61,060 nucleotides of DNA from Candidatus Competibacteraceae bacterium. GTDB lineage: Bacteria; Pseudomonadota; Gammaproteobacteria; Competibacterales; Competibacteraceae. Positions within the stretch are counted from its first letter, which is position 1, and each line of letters starts with the position of its first letter. The notes below the pieces were generated by a model. It saw only the letters and a program-made list of their open reading frames with translations. It searched no databases and was not told the DNA's origin. Below, one piece after another: positions 43,629-53,149 of this stretch. The position numbers and the translations under genes are program-made. The stretch lies in contig JAPUDV010000087.1 in assembly GCA_027492875.1 (NCBI GenBank), positions 1 through 61,060 of the forward strand, written 5' to 3'.

Positions 43629-44279
43629 TCACTGTTTGGTGGGTTCGGGCGCGGCGGACGGCGCGGGGGTTGGGTTCGGCGCAACCGAGGACGGCGCGGG
43701 CGGCGGACTGGCCAGCAGCGTGACGGATTCGATGATCACTGGAGTCGTCGGCACGTCGCTGAACCGGCCGCCGGGACCGCCGGTTCCGGTGGGTATCTGG
43801 CGGATCTTGTCCACCACGGCCATACCGTCGACGACCTGGCCGAACACCGTATAGCCCCAGCCTTGCGGGGTCGGCGCGCGGTGGTCCAAAAAGTCGTTGT
43901 CCTTGACGTTGATGAAAAACTGGGCGGTGGCGGAATGAGGATCGGAGGTGCGCGCCATGGCCACCGTGCCGCGCCGGTTCCTAAGCCCGTTGTTGGCCTC
44001 GTTCGGCACCGGGGGGCGGGTCGGTTTCTGCTGAAAGTCGGGGGTAAAGCCGCCGCCCTGGATCATGAAGCCGTCGATGACCCGGTGGAAGATCGTGCCG
44101 TTGTAGAAACCGTCGCGGGCGTAGGCGAGAAAATTTTCCACCGATTTGGGGGCCTTTTCATCGGCCAATTCCAGAGTAATGGGCCCCATGCTGGTGTTCA
44201 GCCGAACTTGGGTGCCGGCTTGGGCGGCGGTGACCAAACCGAAGATGGCGGCGGCCGCTAACGTAAGTCGTTTGTGCAT
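43629..44279 (-). CDS. ppiA: Periplasmic peptidyl-prolyl isomerase (cyclophilin A)
   Basis: 216 residues from the ATG at 44279, which gives a signal peptide [20 protein letters not shown]. The cyclophilin domain has [40 protein letters not shown] and [14 protein letters not shown] tail of about 25 residues rich in Pro and Ala ([20 protein letters not shown]) follows, unusual for the family and perhaps wall-spanning. It lies 10 bp upstream of ppiB. Confidence 0.9.
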   Translation of the reverse strand: MHKRLTLAAAAIFGLVTAAQAGTQVRLNTSMGPITLELADEKAPKSVENFLAYARDGFYNGTIFHRVIDGFMIQGGGFTPDFQQKPTRPPVPNEANNGLRNRRGTVAMARTSDPHSATAQFFINVKDNDFLDHRAPTPQGWGYTVFGQVVDGMAVVDKIRQIPTGTGGPGGRFSDVPTTPVIIESVTLLASPPPAPSSVAPNPTPAPSAAPEPTKQ

Positions 44280-44384
44280 GAAGTAATCGCCAGGTTGCGG
44301 GGATGACAGGATCATAATAATCGGCCGGTGGGCGCACCGCCAGATTTGGCGGCTGCCGGCGCTTTCCGGTACCATGATTTCACT

Positions 44385-45800
44385 ATGACCACCCAGACCG
44401 TCAAAACGCGCTTTGCGCCCAGTCCGACCGGTTACCTGCACTTGGGCAACATCCGCACGGCCCTGTTCAATGCCCTGCTAGCCCGGCGCTGGGGCGGGCG
44501 GTTCGTGCTGCGGATCGAGGATACCGACCGGGAACGCAGCTGTCCGGAATACATCGCGGCGCTACTGGACGATCTGCGCTGGCTGGGGCTGGACTGGAGG
44601 GAGGGGCCGGAAATGGGCGGCCCACACCCGCCTTATGCCCAGTCGGAGCGAACGGCCGTTTACGCCGAATACTACGAGCGACTGGAAGTCTCGAGCCAGA
44701 CCTATCCCTGTTTTTGCACCCCGGCCGAGCTGGCGCTGAGCCGCAAGGTGCAACAGGCCGCCGGCCAGCCACCGCGCTATGCGGGTGCCTGCGCCCACCT
44801 GAACGAAGCCGAGCGGCGGGCGCGGCGGGCGCGGGGTTTACAACCGACCCTGCGCTTTCGGGTGCCGCCGGGGCGGACGGTGGAATTCACCGATCTGGTT
44901 CGCGGCCCGCAACGTTTCGCCAGCAACGACATCGGCGACTTCGTGATCCGCCGGGCCGATGGCGGCGCCCAGTTCTTCTTCGTCAACGCCGTGGATGATG
45001 CGCTGATGGAGATCACTCATGTGCTGCGCGGCGAGGACCATCTGACCAACACCCCCCGCCAGTTGCTGTTGCTGGAAGCGTTGGATCTGCCGGCGCCGCG
45101 GTACGGCCACATGGCCTTGATCGTCGGGTCCGCTGGCGGACCGTTGTCCAAGCGCGAGAACGACCTCAGCGTTCGCGAGTTGCGCGCCGCCGGTTATCTG
45201 CCGGAGGCGTTGTTGAACTATCTCGCCCGGCTCGGCCACCGCTACGAACACGATGGGTGGATGGAGCCGGCGGAACTGGCCGCCGGGTTCGCCGTGGAGC
45301 ACCTGGGCCGCGCGCCGGCCCGCTACGACGAGGCGCAATTGCTGCACTGGCAAGCCGAGGCCGTGGGGCGTGCGGCGCCAGAACGGTTGTGGACCTGGAT
45401 GGGTCCGGCGGTCGGCGAACGGGTGCCGCCCGGCCAGCGGGAGGAATTTATCGCGGCGGTTCGGCCCAACACCCGCTTTCCCGCCGACGCGGCCTTCTGG
45501 GCGGAACGGTTGTTCGGCGAGGATCCGACGCCGGGCGACGACAGCCGGACGGTGATCGCAGCGGCGGGGCCGACGTATTTTGCCCAGGCATTGGCCGCGT
45601 ATGCCGAGCACGGCGCGGCCTATCAACCTTTGATTGAAGATTTGAAGCGGCGCACCGGCGCCAAGGGTAAAAACCTGTTCATGCCGCTGCGGGCGGCGCT
45701 GACCGGCGAAACCCATGGCCCGGAACTGGCGCGGGTTCTGGCCCTGCTGCCGCCGGATTCCGTGCGACGACGGCTGGAGGCGGCGAGTCCGCCTGATTGA
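44385..45800 (+). CDS. gltX: Glutamyl-tRNA synthetase
   Basis: 471 residues from the ATG at 44385. Class I synthetase: [20 protein letters not shown] carries the HIGH motif as [14 protein letters not shown] follows, and the KMSKS loop is [13 protein letters not shown]...C-type zinc knuckle is present ([10 protein letters not shown]). Several gammaproteobacteria carry two GluRS genes of different specificity, one for tRNA-Glu and one that also charges tRNA-Gln; the KREND form of the loop is notable but does not settle which type this is. It is divergent from ppiA. Confidence 0.93.
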   Translation: MTTQTVKTRFAPSPTGYLHLGNIRTALFNALLARRWGGRFVLRIEDTDRERSCPEYIAALLDDLRWLGLDWREGPEMGGPHPPYAQSERTAVYAEYYERLEVSSQTYPCFCTPAELALSRKVQQAAGQPPRYAGACAHLNEAERRARRARGLQPTLRFRVPPGRTVEFTDLVRGPQRFASNDIGDFVIRRADGGAQFFFVNAVDDALMEITHVLRGEDHLTNTPRQLLLLEALDLPAPRYGHMALIVGSAGGPLSKRENDLSVRELRAAGYLPEALLNYLARLGHRYEHDGWMEPAELAAGFAVEHLGRAPARYDEAQLLHWQAEAVGRAAPERLWTWMGPAVGERVPPGQREEFIAAVRPNTRFPADAAFWAERLFGEDPTPGDDSRTVIAAAGPTYFAQALAAYAEHGAAYQPLIEDLKRRTGAKGKNLFMPLRAALTGETHGPELARVLALLPPDSVRRRLEAASPPD

Positions 45801-46204
45801 CTTTTACGGGTAACGTCCCGAGGTCGGTCTTCGCGCCGAGATCGTTCTCGAACGCTTCTCCCGACAGCACGCGCCGGCGTTTGGCTGGTTCCGGATTCAG
45901 GTCGCCGCTCGTCGCAATCATCGCCAGCCCCGAACCCTTGGCATCGTGGAACGGCCGACCGTATCCGGTTTATTTAGCCTGGATTGCTATCAATCGCCTT
46001 ACGGCGCTCTACACTTTAATTCGCGTCCGGCAAAAAAGCGCCGTCGCGCAGGCCAAATCCCGTCTTACCCTCTATTGACCCTGCGAATTGCCACGTCTTG
46101 CGCAAATGCCCGCAGGGTGTTCATCGACTGTGAGCGACGCCCCGTTCGATGCTCGATGGTCTGCTCCACTTTACAAAGAGAGCTGAGTATGTAAGGAGAA
46201 GCTC
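45801..46204. other. Region upstream of the AcoR-like regulator
   Basis: 404 bp. No convincing gene is seen. It contains an inverted repeat (46078-46118) and the ribosome site of the regulator, AAGGAGAAGC. Confidence 0.5.
46078..46118 (+). promoter_or_regulatory. Inverted repeat upstream of the AcoR-like gene
   Basis: ACCCTGCG (46078-46085) and CGCAGGGT (46111-46118) are perfect inverted copies 25 bp apart; TTGACC overlaps the left arm and TTGCGCAA lies between. It sits about 90 bp upstream of the regulator start. A binding site for the regulator itself is possible. Confidence 0.4.
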
Positions 46205-48169
46205 ATGTTGCAGGAAACCACCGCCCACGCGGCGCATATTCAATCCGTGGTGCAGGGAACCCGGCCCGGCCCTTCGCCAGAGGCCCGGATCGCCCGCTCC
46301 TGGCTTCGCTGCGTCAACAACTTCGGCCTCGATCCCCTTCGCTCCCATCAGACCCAGGTACTCGAACAGATGGGTTTGCGCGAACATCGGGAACGGTTGG
46401 ATGACTTGTTTGATATCGCCCAAATCGAAATTAAAAGCCTCTATCAGCGGATTGCCGGTTCGGGCTTCGCCATTATCCTGACCGACCGCGACGGCGTGAT
46501 TATCAACTGGACCGGTGATGCCAGCTTAAGCAAGCCGTTCGAGCAGACCGGCCTATGGCTGGGCGCGATCTGGAACGAGGAAAACGAAGGGACCAACGGC
46601 ATCGGCACCGCCCTGATCGAACAGCAAGCCTTGACTGTTCACAGCAACGAGCATTTCCGTAGTCGGTATACCCATCTGACCTGTTCGGCCGCACCGATCT
46701 TCGATCCCCAGGGTCAGTTGCTGGCGGTGCTGGATATTTCCTCGGTCAAGTGTCAGGACTCCCGGCAAAGTCAGTTGCATACCCTCGCGCTGGCCGTCTT
46801 GAGCGCCAAAATGATCGAACACTGTTTTTTCCTGCGGGCGTTTCGCAAACAGTCGGTGTTGCGCTTCCATCACCGGCCTGAATTCATGGGCCAAGGCAGC
46901 GAGGGGCTGCTGGCTTTTGATGACGGTGGCCGTATTCTGGCCGCCAACCAGATCGCGGCGGATCAGCTCCAGCAGCCGCGCCATCAGTTCGTCGGCCAAC
47001 GGGTCGACGCGCTATTCGCCGTCAATCTGGATACCCTGCTGGGACGTGGCCGCAGTCAATTCATCACGCTGAAACCGATTCGCAATACCGTCAAGGATCA
47101 GTTTTTTGTGTTGTTGCATGGGGCCGAACAGCCGCCTTCCAGCGCTCGGCCGAATGTGGGCGTCATTGAGGCCGAGCCGATGCCGCCGCCCATGAAAACC
47201 CTGGACGGCTTGTCGGGCAAGGATCCGCTGATGACGTACAACGTCCAGTGTGCCCGGCGGGTCATGAACAAGCGGGTCAACATCCTGTTGACGGGTGAAA
47301 CCGGTACCGGCAAGGAGGCCTTCACCAAGGCCATTCATGAGGCCAGCGCCCGGGCCAGCAAACCCTTCGTCGCGGTGAATTGCGCCTCGATCCCGGAAAG
47401 CCTGATCGAAAGCGAGTTGTTTGGCTATAAATACGGCGCGTTCACCGGCGCGCGCCAGGAGGGTCGTCGCGGCAAGATCCTGCAAGCCCACGGTGGCACC
47501 TTGTTTCTGGACGAGATCGGCGACATGCCGCCGCCCTTGCAAACCCGGCTGTTGCGGGTGCTGGAGGAGAAGGAGGTGCTGCCGCTCGGCAGCGATACGC
47601 CGGTGCCGGTGGACGTATATCTGATCAGCGCCACTCACCGCAACTTGCAGGAGCACATCGCGACCGGGGTATTTCGGGAAGACCTGTATTATCGATTGAA
47701 CGGCCTGGAACTGAAATTGCCCGCCCTGCGCGAACGCAACGACCGTCCATTGCTGATTCGCAGCTTGCTGGCGGCGGAAAGCGACGGCGTCAACATCCGC
47801 ATTGCCGAAGACGCCTTTGCGACGCTGAACGGGTACTCCTGGCCCGGCAATATCCGCCAGCTTCGCAATGTGCTGCGTACCGCGGCGGCACTGTGCGAAG
47901 ACCGGATCATCCGGCTGGAGGACTTGCCAACGGAAATCGCCGGTTTATCCCCACACTGCCCGGCGCAACGCGCCTCGGGCTACGGCACGGCGACATCCAA
48001 TGCCACGGGTGGTCTCGCCCAAGCCGAGCGGGAAGTCTTGTTGCACGAATTGGACCATCATAACTGGAATATCACCAACACCGCCGCCCACCTGGGTTTC
48101 AGTCGCAATACCCTTTACCGCAAGATGCACAAGCATGGCATCCAACCGCGCGAATACCCGGTACCGTAA
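46205..48169 (+). CDS. AcoR-like sigma-54 dependent transcriptional activator
   Basis: 654 residues with AAGGAGAAGC before the ATG. A GAF domain (about 60-205: [34 protein letters not shown]) and a PAS-like domain (225-300) precede the AAA+ domain with Walker A GETGTGKE (364-371), GAFTGA at 410-415, and [11 protein letters not shown] Fis-type HTH ([21 protein letters not shown]) ends it. The ARSWLRC start is typical of AcoR-type regulators of acetoin, alcohol and glycerol breakdown. It is convergent with the mycofactocin operon; control of that operon is inferred from position only. Confidence 0.88.
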   Translation: MLQETTAHAAHIQSVVQGTRPGPSPEARIARSWLRCVNNFGLDPLRSHQTQVLEQMGLREHRERLDDLFDIAQIEIKSLYQRIAGSGFAIILTDRDGVIINWTGDASLSKPFEQTGLWLGAIWNEENEGTNGIGTALIEQQALTVHSNEHFRSRYTHLTCSAAPIFDPQGQLLAVLDISSVKCQDSRQSQLHTLALAVLSAKMIEHCFFLRAFRKQSVLRFHHRPEFMGQGSEGLLAFDDGGRILAANQIAADQLQQPRHQFVGQRVDALFAVNLDTLLGRGRSQFITLKPIRNTVKDQFFVLLHGAEQPPSSARPNVGVIEAEPMPPPMKTLDGLSGKDPLMTYNVQCARRVMNKRVNILLTGETGTGKEAFTKAIHEASARASKPFVAVNCASIPESLIESELFGYKYGAFTGARQEGRRGKILQAHGGTLFLDEIGDMPPPLQTRLLRVLEEKEVLPLGSDTPVPVDVYLISATHRNLQEHIATGVFREDLYYRLNGLELKLPALRERNDRPLLIRSLLAAESDGVNIRIAEDAFATLNGYSWPGNIRQLRNVLRTAAALCEDRIIRLEDLPTEIAGLSPHCPAQRASGYGTATSNATGGLAQAEREVLLHELDHHNWNITNTAAHLGFSRNTLYRKMHKHGIQPREYPVP

Positions 48170-48218
48170 ACTACGCCGGTAGGGCGTTCGAGCGCCGGGG
48201 TGCAAGGAAAATCCGGTT

Positions 48219-48506
48219 TTACCCCGTCTGCGTCAAAATACCCAATTGCTCCAGTCGTGCGACCGTTTTAACCAGCGTTTCACGGGCGGACGGAGGCATT
48301 GCCTGGGAGGCCAAAAACTCATCCAGGGTTTCCCGCAAGGAGCGGCTGCCATCCAAACGGTTTACGAACTCGACGGCCTGATGAGAATGCAGGAAATAGA
48401 GGCGGCGGTTGTCGTAACGGTAAACCAGACCGCCGAAGCGCTCCGGACGGATCGCGACTCCCGGAGCTAACCGGTAACAGGTGGCAAGTTCGACCGTTGT
48501 GCTCAT
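48219..48506 (-). CDS. mftB: Mycofactocin precursor-binding protein MftB
   Basis: 95 residues. A PqqD-like RiPP recognition element: CYRLAPGVAIRPERFGGLVYRYDNRRLYFL followed by VEFVNRLDGSRSLRETLDEF fits MftB. It binds the MftA leader and presents the peptide to MftC. The start overlaps the stop of the SDR gene by 4 bp. Unlike mycobacteria, where mftB follows mftA directly, an SDR gene is placed between them here. It is the last gene of the operon. Confidence 0.9.
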   Translation of the reverse strand: MSTTVELATCYRLAPGVAIRPERFGGLVYRYDNRRLYFLHSHQAVEFVNRLDGSRSLRETLDEFLASQAMPPSARETLVKTVARLEQLGILTQTG

Positions 48507-49312
48507 TTCAGCATTCTCCCTGCGTCGATATTGAGTTTTTGCCCGGTCACATAACGCGCTTCGTCCGATACCAGCCAGAGCGCGGCATTGGCAACATCCT
48601 CGGCTTCGATCAACTTGACCGGTAACGCATTGCCGTGGCGGATAAATTCGACCAGATCCTCGGTCGCCATGTCGGCAGCCTTGGCCATGCCCGCGATAAT
48701 GTCGGTATTGACGGCGGTGGGATGCAGCGTGTTAACGGTGATGTGGTGCGGCGCCAGCTCCTGCGCCAGCGAGTTGGCCAGTCCGACGACACCCCATTTC
48801 GAGGCACAATAGTGGGCCATGCCGGGTTCGCCGCGCAATCCGGCCACGGAAGAGGTCATTACGATGCTGCCACCGGTCTTTTGCGCCAGCATTTGTGGAA
48901 CGACGTATTTCGTCGCCAGCCAGTAGCCCTTGAGATTGACATCGATCATCATGTCCCACCACTCCTCGGTAATGTCCCAAGTCAAGGCCATGTCGGCAAT
49001 GCCCGCATTACAGACCAGAATGTCGATATGCCCGAAGGTGGCGACCGTTTCGGCAACGGCGGCGGCCATCGCCGCGCTATTCCGCACGTCGGCGACCAGT
49101 TCCAACGCCTGGCGACCACATGTCCGCACCTGCCGGGCGGTTTCCGCCAGATCGTCGCGCACCGCCAGCGAATAGCGCGGATAAGGCAGATCGCGACAGA
49201 TATCCAGCGCCGCGATATCGGCTCCCTCACGCGCCATTAACACCGCATGGGCCCGGCCCTGGCCGCGCCCGGCGCCGGTAATGAATGCTACTTTGCCTTC
49301 CAGTTTGCCCAT
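48503..49312 (-). CDS. Mycofactocin-coupled SDR family oxidoreductase
   Basis: 269 residues from the ATG at 49312; a GTG at 49318 fits GGAG spacing too. The Rossmann start is FITGAGRGQGRAHAVLMARE with D37-type AALDICRDLPYPRYSLAVRD; the insertion after the cofactor acidic residue is characteristic of the SDR branch that depends on mycofactocin and keeps NAD bound. Catalytic SxxY: TSSVAG, YCASK. NTDIIAGM and YVTGQKLNIDAG end the fold. The substrate is unknown; an alcohol or ketone is expected. Confidence 0.88.
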   Translation of the reverse strand: MGKLEGKVAFITGAGRGQGRAHAVLMAREGADIAALDICRDLPYPRYSLAVRDDLAETARQVRTCGRQALELVADVRNSAAMAAAVAETVATFGHIDILVCNAGIADMALTWDITEEWWDMMIDVNLKGYWLATKYVVPQMLAQKTGGSIVMTSSVAGLRGEPGMAHYCASKWGVVGLANSLAQELAPHHITVNTLHPTAVNTDIIAGMAKAADMATEDLVEFIRHGNALPVKLIEAEDVANAALWLVSDEARYVTGQKLNIDAGRMLK

Positions 49313-49381
49313 GTGCACCGCATCTCCAGGTTTAGGCGAGCCCGCTTCCGCGCCGCTGATAACATCTGCGGCGACCGCATG

Positions 49382-49411
49382 ACCGACTGATCCCGCCGGG
49401 GACCAGTCGGT
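49382..49411 (-). promoter_or_regulatory. Strong hairpin directly after mftA
   Basis: In minus-strand RNA, ACCGACUGGUCCC pairs with GGGAUCAGUCGGU around CGGC: 13 base pairs, one of them G-U. It starts 8 bases after the mftA stop. In plus-strand RNA that wobble would be an A-C mismatch, so the stem is adapted to this orientation. No U tract follows; a stabilising or partial terminator role is inferred. Confidence 0.75.
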
Positions 49412-49418
49412 ACTGGCT

Positions 49419-49601
49419 TCAATAAACGCCGCACATACCGTCGATGCTGACCTCTTCGATCAGCAACTCTTCCGTGACCTCCGGCAGTTCTAGCGATGGC
49501 TCAGGCTGCCGGGCCACCCTCTCTGCAATCGGCGTCACTTCCGCAATGGGCGTCGCATGGAGAGTGGGCGTTTCGGGGCGTTGTTCGACGGGGATAAACA
49601 T
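49419..49601 (-). CDS. mftA: Mycofactocin precursor peptide MftA
   Basis: 60 residues, from the ATG at 49601 with AAGGAG 9 bases upstream. The end IDGMCGVY is the diagnostic mycofactocin core; Val59 and Tyr60 become the cofactor after decarboxylation and cyclisation by MftC and release by MftE. The leader (about 50 residues) is acidic near the core (PEVTEELLIEEVS), contains a repeat TPIAEVTPIAE, and is about twice as long as in mycobacteria. It lies between mftF and the SDR gene. Confidence 0.95.
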   Translation of the reverse strand: MFIPVEQRPETPTLHATPIAEVTPIAERVARQPEPSLELPEVTEELLIEEVSIDGMCGVY

Positions 49602-49675
49602 CGAGATGATCTCCTTCTGGTTGATAAACCGGGATACTGCAAGGGTAGAACACGACGGGGATGAACCATGACCGA

Positions 49676-51223
49676 TCATCTCCGCCAGATCAGGCGCGGC
49701 AGCAGCGGACGCAAGGTGCGTCGTTGCCGACAGCCGCGCCAGAGTCCAATTTGATACGCGGCCAACTCCAATCCATAAAGGCCGATAAAAACCGGCAGCG
49801 TAAGTTGGGGTCGCAGCCGCCGGTGATCGGTCAGCGGTGCGACGATGAGCAACAGGAAGAGAGCGGGTAAGCAATGCGGCTGTATCCCACCGATGACGAG
49901 TAGCGGTAGGCTGTAATAGCGCACGACATTGGCGCTCAGGTGATAAAAGGCCGCCGCATGTTCCCGGCCCAGCGCGACGGCAACCCGACCGATGGACAGC
50001 GCGACCCCAATCCGCCGCAGCTCCTGCTGCTTCTCCATCAGCTCCGCGCCGAACAGGGCTGCGGCGACCGCTGCTGGCCCCAGTCCCCAGAATCCGACCC
50101 ACGGGGTCAGCGCGACGGTCAGCAGCAATAACAGGCTGATTCGCGGCAAGTGCATCAATCGCCGACCTTCGGGGTAGCGTTGTTGTAAATCGGCTTCCGA
50201 AGAACCGTAGTCGGCGCGGCGACGCAGCCAGTCGCCCCAGCGCACCCGATGATCATGTACGACTTGGCCAGCCGGGATATACCAAGCGCGATGTCCACTC
50301 CGCAAAGTGCGCCAGATGAAATCAACATCCTCGCCGACCCGCAGCGTCGCATCAAAACCGTCGTGCGCCCGCAGCACGTCGCGCCGCACCAGCAGGTTGC
50401 AGGTCGGCAGATAAGACACGGCAGCATTCGGAGTAACTTCCGTCTCCATCGCGCCCATGTCCAGCGGCGAGCGCACCGCCTCGAAGGCGGCCACCGCACC
50501 CCGCGCCGGCGGGGCAGTAACCCGACCGCCCACAATCGCCACCGCCGGATCGTCCAGATAAGGCAACAGGCGGCGCAGCCAATCGGGTTCGGCTACACAG
50601 TCATTGTCGATAAACGCCAGTATCGCGCCACTGGCCAGCGTCGCTGCCAGATTGCGGGCGGCGGACTGACCGATATTGCGTTCCTGGCGTAAAAGCTGGA
50701 TCGGCAGGTCGCGCAGCGCCTCGGCCAATGGCGGCGTGGACGCATCATCGACCACGATAATTTCAAGTCGGTCGGCGGGATAGTCCAGCGCCAGCAAGGA
50801 CTGCACGCAGCGGCGGGTGGCCTCGGCGCGTCCGTGCGCCGGAATGATGATCGAGACTTGTGGCCAGACCGTCATCTCCGCCGGCTGCCGGGTCAGCAGT
50901 CGACGGCGCAACAGCGGGTCCAGGAAAGCGGTGATCGCTGCCGGCGTCATTCCGGGAAGCTGGGTCACCAGTTCGGCGATGCTGCGGGGTTGCCGCAGCG
51001 CGCCGAGCAACGCCGTGGCCTGTCGGTTCAAACGCAGCGCCAGCAGCGGGCGCAGGCAAAGCAGGGTTCCACCCCGTTCATCGGCCACGACGGACAGATT
51101 GGGCTGCAAGCCGTAGCGCGCCGGTTGGACCGATGGCGGAGCAGGCAGCGGCGCGACGGCGACCGCGCCGGAATCACCGCGCCATTCCGTCCGTTTTACG
51201 CTGTGTTGGTTTGGATGAGCCAT
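49676..51223 (-). CDS. mftF: Mycofactocin glycosyltransferase MftF
   Basis: 515 residues from the ATG at 51223. An N-terminal PqqD-like region (about 35-115) precedes a GT2 domain: VSIIIPAHGRAEATRRCVQS, IIVVDDASTPPLAEAL, the nucleotide-sugar site LAFIDNDCVAEPDW, and GEDVDFIWR. Hydrophobic segments follow (ISLLLLLTVALTPWVGFWGL). In mycobacteria MftF adds a beta-1,4-glucose chain to the cofactor. It overlaps mftE by 28 bp. The frame is open further up, but that part lies inside mftE. Confidence 0.9.
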   Translation of the reverse strand: MAHPNQHSVKRTEWRGDSGAVAVAPLPAPPSVQPARYGLQPNLSVVADERGGTLLCLRPLLALRLNRQATALLGALRQPRSIAELVTQLPGMTPAAITAFLDPLLRRRLLTRQPAEMTVWPQVSIIIPAHGRAEATRRCVQSLLALDYPADRLEIIVVDDASTPPLAEALRDLPIQLLRQERNIGQSAARNLAATLASGAILAFIDNDCVAEPDWLRRLLPYLDDPAVAIVGGRVTAPPARGAVAAFEAVRSPLDMGAMETEVTPNAAVSYLPTCNLLVRRDVLRAHDGFDATLRVGEDVDFIWRTLRSGHRAWYIPAGQVVHDHRVRWGDWLRRRADYGSSEADLQQRYPEGRRLMHLPRISLLLLLTVALTPWVGFWGLGPAAVAAALFGAELMEKQQELRRIGVALSIGRVAVALGREHAAAFYHLSANVVRYYSLPLLVIGGIQPHCLPALFLLLIVAPLTDHRRLRPQLTLPVFIGLYGLELAAYQIGLWRGCRQRRTLRPLLPRLIWRR

Positions 51224-51960
51224 TGCGGCAACGCTGCCTCGTAACATGCGGCCTGCGCCGCCAGATAACGCTCGCCCCGGTTCGCGTTTGCCGGTCGGGG
51301 GTCGCCCACCACGCCGGTCGACGTCAGCGCCCGCGTTCCCTTTGCGACCAGGGTTGCCAGCGCTGCGTCCATCTCTCCGGTATGACCGGGCGCGGCCTGA
51401 TCCATGCACACCTGTTCCGGATGCAGGCACAGCAATTCCGAGGTTTCCCATTCGCCGGCGTGCAAGCCGACCACGTTGAACGGGATATCGGCCTCCGCCG
51501 CTATTGCCCGCACCGCCTCGCCGCAGATCGTCATGGCGTCGGGAATCCACACCGCCAACGCTGGTAATTCCTGCCGCAAGCGCATCTCCGCCAACGCCAG
51601 CGCCCGACCGTTGCCACCATGCGCCGATAGCACCATCAGGCGTTGCACGCCCCAGGCGACCATGCGTCGGGCGCAATCCACGATCACCGCCGCCAGCGTT
51701 TCCGCCTCCAGACTCAGCAGACCCGCAAAGCCGCCGTGTTCGTCGGAACAGCCGATGGGTATCGCCGGCGCGACCAGTACCGGCAACCGCTCGGCCAGCC
51801 GCTCGGCCAGGGCGACCGCCCGCCAGGTGTCGGTTCCCAGGGGCAAATGTGGGCCATGTTGCTCGGTGGCGCCCAACGGCAGAATCACCGTCGTGATGCC
51901 GGCAGCGACCGCTTGCGCCACCTCCGGCCAACTCAATTCGGCCAGTCGCTGGGCGTTCAA
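51196..51960 (-). CDS. mftE: Mycofactocin precursor peptidase MftE
   Basis: 254 residues from a TTG at 51960 that overlaps the etfB stop by 4 bp. Creatininase family: LPLGATEQHGPHLPLGTDT carries metal ligands Glu33, His35 and Asp44, and SAHGGNG and NVVGLHAGEWETS give the others. MftE cleaves the processed precursor to release the C-terminal Val-Tyr-derived product. Its position between etfB and mftF is tight, with overlaps on both sides. Confidence 0.92.
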   Translation of the reverse strand: MNAQRLAELSWPEVAQAVAAGITTVILPLGATEQHGPHLPLGTDTWRAVALAERLAERLPVLVAPAIPIGCSDEHGGFAGLLSLEAETLAAVIVDCARRMVAWGVQRLMVLSAHGGNGRALALAEMRLRQELPALAVWIPDAMTICGEAVRAIAAEADIPFNVVGLHAGEWETSELLCLHPEQVCMDQAAPGHTGEMDAALATLVAKGTRALTSTGVVGDPRPANANRGERYLAAQAACYEAALPQWLIQTNTA

Positions 51961-52829
51961 GTCGGTTGTTCCAAAAAACCGCGTTGGCGCAAAAACTCGA
52001 TGATGGCATCGGCCTGCTGTTCCGGCGTACCGCTGTCCATGATTTTTCCCGCCTTGCCGGCCACTCCGGCGGACATGATCTGGGCAACCCGGTCCTGGAC
52101 CGAAGCGGAGGGATCGGGGCTAAACATGATCCGTGCCCGTGGGCGCGGCGGCATGACCTCATGCAGCGTCATTGCCGGAAAGTACAAATCCTGCGGCGAT
52201 AAGCCCAATTCCTCCAATCCATACAGCGGGATTGGCGTGTGTTTGACCCGCATCAGGTTCGGCAGGCTGGCTTGACGCAAATGCACCAGCCCGGTCTCCA
52301 GACCCAGAATTGCAGGCAAGGCAACTTCGCTCTCGGCCCGTGCCCCGCGCGCCAGCCGCCGCTGCACCTGTATCCGCCCGGCCTGTATCTCGAACTGAGT
52401 GACATCGGTGACGACCGGCCAGTCCAAATGCTCGGCCAACAGAGCGGGCACCGTACCCGATCCGCGATCCACGCTGTGCCCGCCGCACAGCACCAGATCG
52501 GGCGCTTCCTTCACCCGCAACGCCGCCGCCAGCAGAATCGTGGTCACGGTGGGTTTGAGGCTGCCCAGCGAGTCATCCCACACCCGCACCGCCGCATCGG
52601 CGCCCGCCGCCAGCGCATCCTGCAACAGGCGATCCGCCTCGACCGGCCCCACGCTGAACACGGTCACGGTTCCCGTGGGCGGTCGCAGCCGCAACGCCAG
52701 TTCCAGCGCGCTTTCATCAGCCGGATTCATCATGTACAGCATTCGACCGGTATCAATCATCCCGGTCAACGGGTCGACCTCGATAGTACTGGGATCGGGG
52801 ACGTATTTAAGGCAAACCGCGATGTGCAT
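51957..52829 (-). CDS. etfB: Electron transfer flavoprotein beta subunit
   Basis: 290 residues from the ATG at 52829, with GAGGAGAGTG upstream. ETF-beta motifs: IAVCLKYVPDPSTIEVDP, MNPADESALELALRL, VLCGGHSVDRGSGTVPALLAEHL, and LPNLMRVKHTPIPLYGLEELGL. The protein is longer than usual at the C terminus (about 40 residues more). With etfA it should form a heterodimer that accepts electrons from flavin dehydrogenases. Within this operon it may serve mycofactocin-linked enzymes. Confidence 0.9.
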   Translation of the reverse strand: MHIAVCLKYVPDPSTIEVDPLTGMIDTGRMLYMMNPADESALELALRLRPPTGTVTVFSVGPVEADRLLQDALAAGADAAVRVWDDSLGSLKPTVTTILLAAALRVKEAPDLVLCGGHSVDRGSGTVPALLAEHLDWPVVTDVTQFEIQAGRIQVQRRLARGARAESEVALPAILGLETGLVHLRQASLPNLMRVKHTPIPLYGLEELGLSPQDLYFPAMTLHEVMPPRPRARIMFSPDPSASVQDRVAQIMSAGVAGKAGKIMDSGTPEQQADAIIEFLRQRGFLEQPT

Positions 52830-52861
52830 GGGCGCACTCTCCTCAGCAGGTTCGGGGGTGC

Positions 52862-53149
52862 TCAGGATTCCCGGAAAGTGACCCCATAACCGCCGTCCGG
52901 GTAGGACCAGCGAATGGCGCCTTCCTGGTTGCAGGCGATATAGCAGGTGCCGCACTCGAAACATTGTTCGTAGTTGAACAAAATACCGCCGTCGTCCAGC
53001 GGGACGAACAGGTTGGCCGGACAGACGTAGACGCAGGCATGGACCGAGCATTCATTGCGGCAGATCTCCGAGTTCACGACGATATGCGGCGTCGCCGCCA
53101 CCCGGAACCGCACCGTGCGCATCTTTTCTTCGTGGGTGGTCATCACCAT
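52862..53149 (-). CDS. FixX-like ferredoxin
   Basis: 95 residues. ICRNECSVHACVYVCPANLF and YEQCFECGTCYIACNQEGAI, then YPDGGYGVTFRES, match FixX-type ferredoxins with a 4Fe-4S cluster, the partner of FixC. The start is ambiguous among ATG 53149, GTG 53146 and ATG 53143; 53149 has GAGGG at the right distance. It overlaps the fixC-like gene end by a few bases. Confidence 0.88.
   Translation of the reverse strand: MVMTTHEEKMRTVRFRVAATPHIVVNSEICRNECSVHACVYVCPANLFVPLDDGGILFNYEQCFECGTCYIACNQEGAIRWSYPDGGYGVTFRES

Noticed and set aside
46090..46105. TTGCCACGTCTTGCGC as a sigma-54 promoter for the AcoR-like gene
   Set aside because: The spacing between the two conserved parts is two bases too short and the GG at -24 is missing.
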